From Deinandra increscens subsp. villosa (Eukaryota > Streptophyta > Magnoliopsida > Asterales > Asteraceae), in contig JBCNJP010000012.1 of the NCBI GenBank assembly GCA_039602395.1, forward strand, positions 30,118,454-30,182,453: a stretch of DNA of 64,000 bases. Direction: 5' to 3'. Below are positions 1-11,007 of this stretch, piece after piece. The notes beneath the pieces are model-generated. The model was not told the origin of the DNA. It made no database searches and saw only the letters and a list, made by a program, of their open reading frames with translations. Numbering within the stretch: the first letter of the stretch is position 1; every line of letters begins with the position of its first letter. A program made the translations under genes and the position numbers.

Positions 1-1081
1 GTGTACAGGCGCTTACCCTTCTGGTCGGCACGAACTTCTAAAAATCCGATTAACTCGGTATTTTAAATAATTTATCATTTATCCATTTTAACCCGATATA
101 TACTTATTATATATATAAACATAGTTCCATACCAAACATCAAGTACCCATACCCTCCGGATTATTTTATATTAAAGAATCATAATTCAAAACCCTAATTT
201 CATATATTTCTCGTTTCTTTATCAAAACTCAATTTCTTTTCAAACCAACTTAGGGTATGATACATTATAACATTTTATAATATACTGTAAAATATCCAAG
301 CTTAATTCAACACCTTTACTCAATATGGGCAGAACAACGTTCCGAAAACTCTAATTTTGACCCATTAACAAAACCTTAACCAAACCTTTTCCAATTGTGA
401 AATAAACTTAGGGCTTTCTTAAAACACATTATTTTAGGATTACCTAAAAAATTCAGACCCTAATTCCCACCCGATTATCCAATTTTAGTAAAACAAGCTC
501 AAGAACCCTAATTTTAGATCATTTCTAGAAACCATACTTAGACATAATATTATCAAAAACTGAGATAGGTTATTGTTAAGCATACAAAATAAGGCTTGAC
601 TGCAGAAATTCAGCTTCTAACTCTTCTCTGATTGCTCGTATTGCTCCGACGAAGTTTCTGGTGTGTAAAGTGGGTTTTTGGGTCGAAATCAAGTGAATTG
701 GCAAGGAAATGTATCGAATTGAGGCTTCAATATATAGGTCTAAGTTCGTCCTAATGTCCCTACAGGTGCCTAGGTGACTAATTGTTCCAAATCGACGCGT
801 AATGGCCGAATCGTGCTCAACAAGGTTGTAGACGTGGCTCAAAATGGACCAAACTAAGAATCCGTCGACTGCAGGCCATCGCGTATTGCGCAGAAGGGAG
901 ATGGATCTCTCGCGTACCGCCTGGAAGATTTGGCAGAATGATAGAATTGGTCCCTGGACTTTTTATTTACATTTTCAGGCCCTAAACTTCTACCTTTCTA
1001 TCATTTTATGTACTAAAACATTATAGGGCATATTTCTAAAGGTTTCTAAGGCTCGGGATATGCTCGATGATATACGTGTAC

Positions 1082-1131
<50 letters not shown>

Positions 1132-1606
1132 TAATATATATCTTTCACTAATTTACGTTCTAGCCCCTCAAACTTTACAATACTTATCATTTTATGTTAC
1201 GAATCATATTAGGATATGTTTTTACTATATTCTAAGCATCGGGATACTTATAATAATTATAAGTACGTATAATATCCGTATATGTTTATATCTTTGCATA
1301 AATTATAAATTTAGTCCTTTTACTTTTTCGTTAACTATTAAGACACGTATTTACACGCATATATCCATCAATTCACACATGTATCATTATGGTATTCATA
1401 TAAACATATATTCATCTCATATTTTACTTTCTTTAATGTTTAACACATCCGTTTATGCATATTTCATCATGTTAGGCCATCAAACACGTATGTAATCTAT
1501 CTAATGCATAGTCTTACCACATTTATCAATTAAGCTCACGTATTTATAATATAAACACGTATTTACTATATATATATCATGTACCTGTGAAATTTGGGGT
1601 GTTACA
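1..1606 (-). repeat. 3' LTR of element A (partial)
   Basis: It aligns with 5350-5922 followed by 21331-22202, the other LTR of A. Its right edge ends in GTTACA, which on the minus strand is the usual LTR start TGTAAC. The first ~1.68 kb of this LTR lies before the window. Relative to the other copy it carries about 135 extra bases (around 1035-1169) that include a (TA)n run. It contains several AACCCTAA strings that are scattered, not telomeric. Short ORFs in it (for example 576-842) occur in the LTR only and are not supported as genes. Confidence 0.9.
1083..1123. repeat. (TA)n microsatellite
   Basis: About 20 uninterrupted TA units inside the left LTR of A. It lies in the segment missing from the right LTR copy. 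Confidence 0.95.
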
Positions 1607-1620
1607 ACTCTACCCCTTTA
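1607..1620 (-). other. Polypurine tract of element A
   Basis: Minus-strand TAAAGGGGTAGAGT directly next to the LTR start TGTAAC: the plus-strand priming site used in reverse transcription. Confidence 0.8.
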
Positions 1621-2015
1621 AACAAGGTTTCGTCCTCGAAACATGTTCCATTGCCATCTGAAACATTCATTCTCAACTTTGCATAACATAACCATTCATA
1701 ACTCATTTCATAGCTTAGTAACATTTACTTTCGCGTTTCTGCATCTACCCTAAGGAAAACGTAACTCTAAGTTGTCTATGGTAGCTTGTTTACGGGATAC
1801 GTGATAATGCAGTTACCTTTTCTAACTAAAATTCCTCCTTGGAATTATCACACGCTTTCGATTTGCTATTCGATAAGGGATCCAAAACTCCTTAAACGTA
1901 CGTCCTTTCTAACAATACTAGTGTCCGTTTCTAATGTCTAAAGCATATAACAATAACAAAGTAACGGCCCACATAACGTACTAAAGAAAAAACGAATAAC
2001 GATTATCTACAATTT
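1621..2015 (-). other. 3' untranslated region of element A
   Basis: About 400 bases between the end of gag and the polypurine tract. No ORF or conserved domain seen. Confidence 0.6.
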
Positions 2016-3160
2016 CTAACTACTCGAATTACCTGACGAGGTCTGAGGATCTCCCCTTATCATGTCCATCGTACTATAGGCCCTTGCAGGAGCCGTTCTC
2101 GGACCCGTACCATTTCCTGGGATGGCTTGAAATGGGGTAGGATTCAACATTAACTTAGGACAGTTCATCCTAAGGTGTCTTGCTTCCCCACATCCATAAC
2201 ATTTCTTACGTTTTGGGCAATTTCCCGAGAAGTGACCTTCGTTACCGCATGTATAACACTCAAACATTCCTGACCTACATTCTCCGAAATGATTCTTCTT
2301 GCATTTGTGGCACCTCGGCTTATCTTCTTTCGCCTTATTCTTCGCCTCTTGAGATGACTCCCATTGTCCTTCCTCGAACTCGCTTCAGTTTCCGACTCCT
2401 TCCTCTTAGTTCCTTCTGGTCTACCGTTTGCGCCAAACATCTCGCTGTTGAGATTGGAACTCAAATTCACCGTCACATTGAATGTCTTTGGTTCAGTCGC
2501 CTTGATCAACACCCTAACTCTACTCGGAAATCCCTGCACGTAACGCTTCACCCTTTTAGCTTCGGGAGTGACTAAGGTAGGTAGCAGTCTTGCCATCGCG
2601 TTGAACTTCGAAGTGTATTCCCGGTGCGTCATGTTTCCAGCTTCCAACGTCAGAAAACTCCTCTCTAGTTGCTCCAGCTCACCTTTAGGGCAGGAATCTT
2701 CTAAAACTAACATCTTCAGATCGTCCCACTTCATTATAGAAATAGCTCCTTCTTCTTCCGTCTGCTTGATCATCCCCCACCAGTGCAACGCTTCTTAGAC
2801 AAACGAGTGGGCAGCATACTTCATGGCTTGGTTCTCACTACACTCACTAATATCTATGACCGCTTCCATCTCATGAATCCACTGGAACGTAGCTAATGCA
2901 TCTTGATTTCCGTCAATAAAAGGAGTTCTACAACCACTAAACGACTTAAACGAACATCTTACTCTAGGTTGTGCAGCTCCGGCACCTCTTCTAGCACCAA
3001 CTCTCGCAACTCCTTGAATTTGAACTAATAAATCAGGTAGTGTCGTCTGCATTAAGTGCGTCATCTCTGCAGCCATAGCCGCTCTCTGCTCATTAGTGAA
3101 CGCATTTGCTCCGACGTTGTTTTTTGGTCCCGCATTCGCACGATCGCCTCTCGCAGCCAT
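2016..3160 (-). pseudogene. Gypsy-type gag of element A, frameshifted
   Basis: Gag forms the nucleoprotein particle and binds the element RNA. The ATG is at 3158-3160 (MAARGDRAN). The first frame runs to about 2795 and has the capsid-like FQWIHEME stretch (Retrotrans_gag type). The second frame (2788-2165) continues with LHWWGM and the capsid C-terminal part. The tail (2267-2016) has two CX2CX4HX4C zinc knuckles, CYTCGNEGHFSGNC and CYGCGEARHLRMNC; a third, weaker CCHC (CHKCKKNHFGEC) is read in the neighbouring frame near 2275-2325. At least one stop (near 2796) and one frame change break it. The ORF ends in SSGNSSS with no protease after it, so the truncation to gag appears to be a property of the element and not of this break. 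Confidence 0.82.
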
Positions 3161-3653
3161 TTCCAGATCCTAAATTAAGATGAATGACATTTCAGAATTT
3201 GTGTGACGTAAAGTCTCTAAATTTTGAATTCATGATAAGTATATAAGTGCAGGATCCGATACAATTATATATATTTATGATGCGTTCACAACCCAGTTAC
3301 TTCTATCACACATTTCCCTAATGTCCACACCTCGCCTCTCTATCTTCATCATCAACTCAAACCGATTCCTATATTACATTTCTAAACGTTCTTCTTCTCC
3401 TTGCACTTGGCCACACAACAATTAGTACTTATGATTTGTTTACATGGCAAATACCAACTTGCAGTAGCTAATTGCAATCGTGTATTTTCCATATACGCAT
3501 CCGTAAGTCCCAACTATTATGATCCTTATGCATATTCGTCCTTACGGGCACAAGCTATCCTGGCTGGCCTCTATGTTCTTATCTCAACTTACTCTACCTA
3601 GAGTCCTAGTTTAAGTTTAGATACCGCGCTTGTACCTAAATCTCTTAAACCTG
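3161..3653 (-). other. Leader of element A
   Basis: About 490 bases between primer-binding site and gag ATG. No ORF of note on the element strand. Confidence 0.6.
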
Positions 3654-3665
3654 ACTCTGATACCA
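3654..3665 (-). other. Primer-binding site of element A (initiator tRNA-Met)
   Basis: Minus-strand TGGTATCAGAGT, one base from the usual plant tRNA-iMet complement TGGTATCAGAGC, two bases inside the LTR edge. Confidence 0.85.
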
Positions 3666-4139
3666 CGTGGTATAACAGAGATAAGCAGCGGAAAATTTAA
3701 AACTTTTATTTATTATAAAGCCAAGTACGTAAAGTAATTGAGATAATTTACAATCTAACTATATAGCGACTAACTATATCCGTCTTTATTTATCTACAGC
3801 TAGCCAGCACCTCCAACTGCTCCTCTAATAGCTTGCCCGATCATTCTCTTATCACGAGGGCTCCGCCCTTGCTCCCAGACGTGTCACCTATACCTGACAT
3901 ACATATGGTTTTGGGAAAAGGTTAGCTTACGCTGGTGAGTTCTACATTTTAAAAACATTACCTCGTTCGTGAGGTTAAAACCTTTGGACCTGTAAAATCC
4001 CTTTTTACAAACATTTATCAAGTATAACACATAACAAGTCATACATAACATAACATCATAATCAAACACGTTACTCTGGAAGAACATCTACCTCAATAAC
4101 CTTTAACTCCTATGACCTGAATTCCATATACCTTTATAC

Positions 4140-4366
4140 CTTCTAGTTTCGAGTACTGCTCCTGTGACTTTATCGAGAAGCCCCCAACCTCAGTACCGAC
4201 AACCGTTACATTTCTTCTATACCTTCCTGGTCTCGAATACTGCTCAGGTGACATCATCTGGAAGCCCTCAACCTCAGCAACGACAACCGTCCTACATTCC
4301 GTTCTTCCAGCTTCAAATACCACTCAGGTGACTACATCTGGAAGCCCCCAACCTCAGTATCGACCA
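4140..4366. repeat. Minisatellite in the LTR of A, three units of about 80-84 bp
   Basis: The anchor phrase CTCAGGTGAC...GGAAGCCC...AACCTCAG recurs with its AAGCCC at about 4178, 4262 and 4342. The units are diverged, so this is an old duplication. Confidence 0.7.
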
Positions 4367-4540
4367 CTATTCACGTAACCTTAACTCTTAAGACGTTCTA
4401 TTCTATCAAACATCTCCATAACCACCGCAGTACTACTACCCGCCCCTAGTTAGATATCTGAATGACTTACGTGTGCTAATAAACATGATAATGTACTCAT
4501 ATACTTCAACAAATGAACATCCCCCAATTTACCTAGGTGT

Positions 4541-4640
4541 ATATATACAGGATGTACCAGTGGCGTATCCTCCACACTTTCAATATACCGGGTAACTATA
4601 CTACCATGCTTGTATACAGGATGTACAAGCGGCATATCCA
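4541..4640. repeat. Short tandem duplication in the LTR of A
   Basis: TATACAGGATGTAC occurs at about 4544 and 4614, followed each time by a related GGCRTATCC...CCACA stretch (spacing about 70 bp). Confidence 0.6.
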
Positions 4641-5922
4641 CCACATTATAATATATCAAATGCATCACTGTTCTCATATAATCATACATTCTCACTTGTG
4701 CGTTTATTAACAAACCCTTATTTTTTGGATACCTAGTTCCAAAGAAAATATAGCACATAACTCTAACAATCATTTTATATGAATTATTCTATCATAATTA
4801 TTTCATATACATTATTAACACGTATAACCATTCATAAGCATCTTCATAACATAACACGTATCACTTCAACAGTTCATCAATTTATCAGTTAAGATAAGCA
4901 AACTTTCAGATAAAAGCATTTCAAATACTTTTTAAATAAACAGTTGACCATTGTATGTATATCAGCCCGAAAACATTAAATCATTCAAAACATTTAAAAG
5001 TGGGCTCGCAGAAACTAACCTTATCTCTTTACTCGTTAAACTCGGACAGAACCTCCGACAGAATCCTTCGGTTAACCTAATTCGCGTATTGTATGACATT
5101 AACGCAAGGTTTAACATTATAAACATATCCTATGTTTATTTATCTCTTATATTATCTTAATAATATCTAATTATTAAGGTTTACTTCTTTTAAGGTCAAA
5201 ATAACCAAAATACCCCTATAGGTATATTATCCCTTTTAATATGAAGACGCACATTCATATAAGTAAATGCTCACTCCGGGATCGCCCAGTGAGGTATGCC
5301 AGTTCCCAGTCGGGATTTATGCGACACCCCCGCATTGCCAGAAACCCAGTGTATAGGCGCTTACCCTTCCGGTTCGCATGAACTTCTAAAAGTCCGATTA
5401 ACTCGGTATTTTAAATACACAATGATTTATCCATTTTAACCCAATATATACTTATTATATATATAAACATAGTTCCATACCAAACATCGAGTACCCATAC
5501 CCTCCGGATTATTTTATATTAAATATTCATAATTTAAAACCCTAATTTCATATATTTCTCGTTTCTTTATCAAAAATCATTTTCTTTTCAAACCAACTTA
5601 GGGTATTATCCATTATAATATTTTATAATATACTTTAAAATATCAAAGCTTAATTCAACACCTTTACTCAATTTGGGCAGAACAACGTTACGAAAACCCT
5701 AATTTTGACCCGTTAACAAAACCTTAACCAAACCTTTTCCAATTGTGAAATAAACTTAGGGCTTTCTTGAAACACATTATTTTAGGATTAACTAAAATAT
5801 TCAGACCCTAATTCCCACCCGATTATCCAATTTTAGCAAAACAAGTTCAAGAACCCTAATTTTAAATCATTTCTAGAAACCATACTTAGACATAATATTA
5901 TAAAAAACTGAGATAGGTTATT

Positions 5923-6251
5923 TGAAAATGCGTGAGCGGTAGATCGTTTACTTAGTCGTATCGAAATCAATGTAACACGAGTATGAAACGAGATGTAAAT
6001 ACAATGAACTTTGTATTAGACCACTGAGAGTTTACATAGAAAACACATAGAAGATTCTCCAAGAAGTTTTTGAATACAATACACGACATGCTATTTATAC
6101 ATGAGAAATATCGATGGTCCGAACCTCCAGTTCGGACAAGTTCGGAATTGTCCGAACCTAGAGTTCGCCAGGAGTTCGGACCTTAGCAAACTTGTGTAAT
6201 TTCGTCTTGAACTAAATACTTCACATGACGATCAGGAGCCATGTATCAACA
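5923..6251 (-). repeat. 3' LTR of element B
   Basis: It runs from TGAAAATGCG to TATCAACA and is bounded by TTATT on the left and the polypurine tract on the right. It contains a minus-strand TATAAATA (6092-6099) and several direct and inverted GTTCGG/CCGAAC motifs around 6118-6182. Confidence 0.95.
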
Positions 6252-6264
6252 AACTCCCCCTCGG
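6252..6264 (-). other. Polypurine tract of element B
   Basis: Minus-strand GAGGGGGAGTT abutting the LTR. Confidence 0.8.
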
Positions 6265-7819
6265 CATGTGCAGTATTTGTCTTCCATTTAAAACTTGAAT
6301 CTTGTATCTTCAATCAAACTTTTCCTCGATCTTGACGATGAGTTCAATCTTAAATACTTGATATTGCATCGTGTGTAATCTCTTTATCAACAATCTTCAG
6401 AAGACTTGAAGATGAAGATGTGCAGTATCGTCTTCCATTTAAAACTTGAATCTTGTATCTTCAATCAAACGTTTCCTCGATCTTGGTGTAAAACTTCTCT
6501 TCGAGACTCCATGACATTTTGATTTTGAAATTTGATTTCGTATTCCGTGTTGATCAATCGAAAAGAAATCAGAAACAAAATCTTTTTGGCTTTTAAAAAC
6601 TTTACATCAAAACACACCTAAAATCTTTTTGGAACTTTCTGATAATGAAAAGTAAATGCAATACCGAAACAAAACTCTATTTTTGTCTTTTGCGAGAAAG
6701 ATCACGACTTGGGATCATATTGAACATTACATGCTGAACTACACTTCAATTTCGATTATTGAAGCACATAAGCCATGTCAATTGCAGATATATTTTGTCC
6801 AAATTTAAACTCAGGCAAAATCATACTCATAACATATGGATATGTTAACGTCTTGATTAGATTTGCATTAACCCGTGTACCTCACACTATGAGAAATACT
6901 CAGATATGCTTTGCTTATCACATTTTTGTGATTTCATTTGTGATTTATCACATAATGATCGTATACATAATATAGTCAACTGTGTTCCATGCAAAAAGAA
7001 ATAATAACTTTAAATCGTCTACCTTAAGGTCGATCTTTCGATACGCAGATAAGGCTTCGGATTTAACAAAATAAGAAAATAAAACAAGTTGAAATTGTAT
7101 AACCCAACAACAATCAGGTCGGTACTCCCGTACACGCAGAGAAAGTACGATGAGTTATACGAAACACCAAAGAAAATAAAGCAGAACGACAAACGAATAA
7201 CAATCAGGTCGGTCTTGTGGACACTCAGAGAAAGTCCAATCGTTTGACAAAATAAAGAAAATCAAACAAGTTTAAATCTTTGCAAAATGAACACATGTAT
7301 ACACAGTGACTTCTCATTTTATTTTACACATATCTTTTTCTTGATATATCATGAGATATGCATCAAGATGTTGTCCACTAGGTCAAACATCAGATTTAGT
7401 GTATATCACATTTGAATACTTTCTGTTTTGCCGAGCCTACCTTACACATCGATCAAATGATCTTATTGCTTTTTCATCTATTTTATCCATGAGTCAGATG
7501 ATGTAAGCCAATGTACCATCATTTCCCAAACATGTCGGATACAATTTCTCATTTTTCAATGTTTTTGAATTTTTGTATATTTCAATTGTTTTTGTATTTT
7601 CAAATTTCTCCCCCTAAAAATGACAACTCTATTTATAGATTTTCATTTTTAACATTTGAAAAACAACACACAATTTTTGTATTTTTGCAAAAACAACCCC
7701 CCCCCCCCCCAAAAAAAATGAGACGGAATGAAAAACAAAGAAACTAATCAACCAACACGAATACTTTTCAGTTAAACATTTTTGAAAATCAGATAAATTT
7801 TGAAAGTCAAATTAAGTTA
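6265..7819 (-). other. 3' non-coding region of element B
   Basis: About 1.55 kb between gag and the polypurine tract, where a copia element would normally carry the rest of pol. I see no protease, integrase, RT or RNase H motif on either strand. It holds a 14-base C run (7697-7710), two related TCTTCCATTTAAAACTTGAA blocks (near 6280 and 6432) and two related ACAATCAGGTCGGT blocks (near 7110 and 7200). Confidence 0.7.
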
Positions 7820-10800
7820 TCAAAGATATTTCACAATCAGCAATTTCTCAATCACCGATAGGTCTTCCTGAAATACCTGTTTGACACCAAATAAAACATT
7901 AGTCGCTTTGGGATCGGCCCGATTCGACAGCGTCGGGTCGCCCGGTGTCTTCCACATAGTCGCGGTTGGCCTTGGAAACAACCTTTGGTTTAGATTTTTT
8001 ATCAGAACCTGAATCAGAATCAACTTGCGTACTCGATTTAGACCAAGATGACTTACTGGTTGATTTGACGTTTGGGCACCGTGGTTCATCAAAAATTTGA
8101 CCTTTGTTATCCACATATTTGGCAGTGTTGTGGATATATGCAGTTGTCGGACAATCAGCAGCAAGATCACCTGGTTGACGACATGCAAAACAAAGTATTT
8201 CTCGAAAAACATTTGAAAATTGTTTTCATTTTTGAAAACCAAATGAATGCTCAGAATCAAAGTTATCAAATAAATCATCAGAAGAGTCATACCTAGGAGA
8301 TAGACTCCTTGAAGATGATAACCTTCCAGAATAATAAGAATTTTCTTTCAAAGGTGATTTCTTTGCAACTTTAGCTTTAACAACCTTTTCAACTTCCACT
8401 GGTTTCTTTGCTTGAATCGGTTCTTTCTTCACTTCATAACCCAAACCTTTGTGTTTAAACCCTTGATTCTTTGAAGAGCTTGAAGAAGAACCTGAAGCTT
8501 CTCTCGCCTTAGCTTCGCTAGTGATTTGGCTTTGATATCCTTCAATTTGTTCTTCTTAATCAATACTTTTTCTTCTTCGGTTGCGGATGAAGAACTTGAA
8601 ACAACTTTATCAAACACATTTTCATTTTCTAGCAAAACAGACTTAGAGATAAATTTTGGAGCATCACCCAAAGACTTTTCCTTCTTCTTAGACTTAGACT
8701 TTTTCTTCTTGGATGGAGTGGCAAATTTCGAATATTCATGTAACTCATCTTTAGGATCAATTTGAGCAGAAGTAACTTCAATTAAATCCACTGGTTAAGG
8801 AACCATGTGAATATCATCCTTATTAGAACTCTCCTCACTCTTATCCTGCTGGTATAAGAAATTCAACAATGTTGGTGACAAATTGCAATTTTTTGCTTGA
8901 CGTTTTAACTCCAAAATTTTCCTGTAATTCATTAATTTTCTGTTGAGCCTCAAACACTTCCTTTTGTGACTTGATGAATTTTGCATTGAGATCATCATAT
9001 TTATATGCTTGTAATTTCCTGATCTCACATTCAGCAAACAACTCTTCAAGCACACTTTCGCTCTTCTTTTTATAAATCTCAACGTCTTTAGTCAACACTT
9101 CATTCTTGTCACGATAAAGAACATTTTCATCTTGAAGTAGAGAAATTTTGTTTTGAAGCTTCTCAACAGTTGCTGCAGTCTCAATAATAAGAGCATTAGC
9201 CTTTTCATACTTTTGTTGAATCGGATAACTCTTCTCAAATAGATTCTTAAAATCTTGAGTTGCATCTAATGTTTCAGCTTTAGCTTTTACACATTCTTCT
9301 GCCAAATGAGCCTTTTCTTTCAAAACATCTTCATGTACATGAACCAATTCATAATACTTCTTTTAAAAATCATCCAATTCTTTCTTAAGCCCAACAATCT
9401 CTTCAGTTGACAATTTAGATCTTTTCTCAAAACTAGCAATCTTGTTACTCATCCTTAAACATTCTAAACATCTTGATTCTTCGACTTTAACCTCATTAGT
9501 CATTGATATTGTTGAATTGGAATCAGAATCAGTCAGAATGCTATCATCATCAACATGACGAGTAGTCAAAGCAATTGTAATTGGAGCAATTTTCCTTTTA
9601 GCCTCAAAATTTGCATTCCAAATAAATTCATTTGGATGCCAAAACACCTCATATAATCCTTCATCAAAAGAAACAGCTTTATCTTCAATCTTAGAATTTT
9701 CACTTGGTGAATGAAAAGCCATATGAGTATGTTGACCAGACTTCAGCTTGTTTTCAATAGAACTTGTACATTCTCTTGCAAAGTGACCATATACCGAACA
9801 CTTAAAACACTTCACCTTAGATTTATCCAAACCAATCTTCCCTTCTTGATTCAGTCTTTTCTTGCCAGTTCTATTGAAAAATTTCTTCGTTCTTCAGACC
9901 AACATCAAACTGCCAATTTAAATCCATTTCTTCCAGATGATCATAATCGATTTGATCGTAATCTTCATTTTCTAACTCAGCATTACTTACAGCACCAGTG
10001 ATAACACCAAAATACGAAGATACCAACGCAGACATTAAAGCATTATAATCATCGGTGGTTTGAGCAGATAATGCATTTTGAGTTGAAGAACTCAGAACAG
10101 AAACATTACAACCAGCATAATAACTAGGAGTTTCAGATTTACCTACAATGAATGCTGTGGGAGGTGCAGAATTAAGAATATTATATTTTCCAACATTCAT
10201 AGTAGAATCATTATCACCAAAATACACAGCAGGATTCTGAATTTGTGTAAGAAGTGAGTTATTCACCATCAACTCCATATCTCTGGCTTGAATTCTTTGA
10301 ATTAAATCATTGAAAGATAATACCTGATATTCTTTATCATGAGTGATCATCTTCACATAATTTTCCCACTTCTCTGGCAAAGCCTCTAGAATCTTTTCTT
10401 TCATATCAGCTTCTTCCTTAGTAAGACTTACCAAATGCATTTCACTCATCAAGTGAGCGAATCTTGCAATCAGATTTGAAATTGATTCGTTCTGATAATG
10501 CTTGAAACTATCAAATTCTTTCTTTAAAACTTTATGACGACTCTTCATATATTGATCATTGCCTTCACATCTCTTTTCCAATGCATCCCACAAACTCTTT
10601 GATGTGTAGTTACCTGAAAATAAGTTGCAGTAATTCTTTAGGCAAAGCCATCGTCAAAGTACCATAAGCTTTCTTCTCAGCTTGATAAGCTTTCTTTTGT
10701 TCAGATGACATCTTTCTTTGAATAATGGGTTCACCAGTTTCATCCTTAGGATAGACATATTGCTCGGTAAATGCCAATCACATATCAATGTCATTTGTAT

Positions 10801-10963
10801 CAACGTAAGCTTCGAATCTTTTAACCCAACTATGATAATCTTCCAATTTGAGTAATTTGTGAACTTTCTGACTTGTTCCAATTTCATGATCATAATTCAT
10901 CATTGTTTGCATCGTTGCTTGAACCGAATTCTGAATAGCCACAAATGCTTGAAAATTGGACAT
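7820..10963 (-). pseudogene. Extended copia-type Gag of element B (UBN2, two zinc knuckles, coiled coil), broken
   Basis: The start codon is 10961-10963 (MSNFQAFVAIQ), just inside the leader. Order of parts: a YHSWVKRFEAYV segment near 10830; a UBN2-type capsid region in 10593-10270 (MWDALEKRCEG, LPEKWENYV); a MDLNWQF motif near 9905; a first CCHC zinc knuckle CFKCSVYGHFAREC (9809-9768); a long lysine/glutamate-rich coiled coil (9400-8850); and a second knuckle CFACRQPGDLAADC (8192-8151), in which the histidine is replaced by aspartate. Several frame changes split it into pieces (10963-10778, 10893-10654, 10593-9871, 9830-9363, 9347-8841, 8791-8429, 8444-8226, 8114-7899). The whole would be about 1,000 residues, the same design as the Gag of element D. 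No protease follows. Confidence 0.82.
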
Positions 10964-11007
10964 TTTTGAAAAAACTAGTTACTATTCACTCCGAACTTGG
11001 GCCGAAC
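10964..11007 (-). other. Leader of element B, part next to gag
   Basis: It holds two CCGAAC motifs. Bases 11003-11007 (CGAAC) are the left target-site copy for element C. Confidence 0.75.

Larger units (their letters stand above)
3668..5922 (-). repeat. 5' LTR of element A, part 1
   Basis: It starts TGGTATAACAG beside the primer-binding site. From 5350 on it matches the window start. It is interrupted by B at 5922/5923 and resumes at 21331. Bases 5918-5922 (TTATT) are the target-site copy for B. The first 1.68 kb has no counterpart in the window because the left LTR is cut off. Confidence 0.88.

Noticed and set aside
180..520. Several AACCCTAA strings, similar to plant telomere repeats, in the LTR of A (also 5540-5870)
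   Set aside because: They are single, scattered words in AT-rich DNA and occur in both LTR copies; there is no tandem array.
1067..1495. 142-codon plus-strand ORF rich in Tyr and Ile
   Set aside because: It is created by the (TA)n run in the LTR and has no partner in the other LTR.
7697..7710. Poly(C) runs here and at 17018-17032 as functional sites
   Set aside because: Homopolymer runs are slippage-prone and may be sequencing errors; the second one coincides with a frame break in gag of C.
8841..9347. Coiled-coil ORF as a host structural gene
   Set aside because: It lies in order inside the Gag of B between two zinc knuckles and matches the layout of D.
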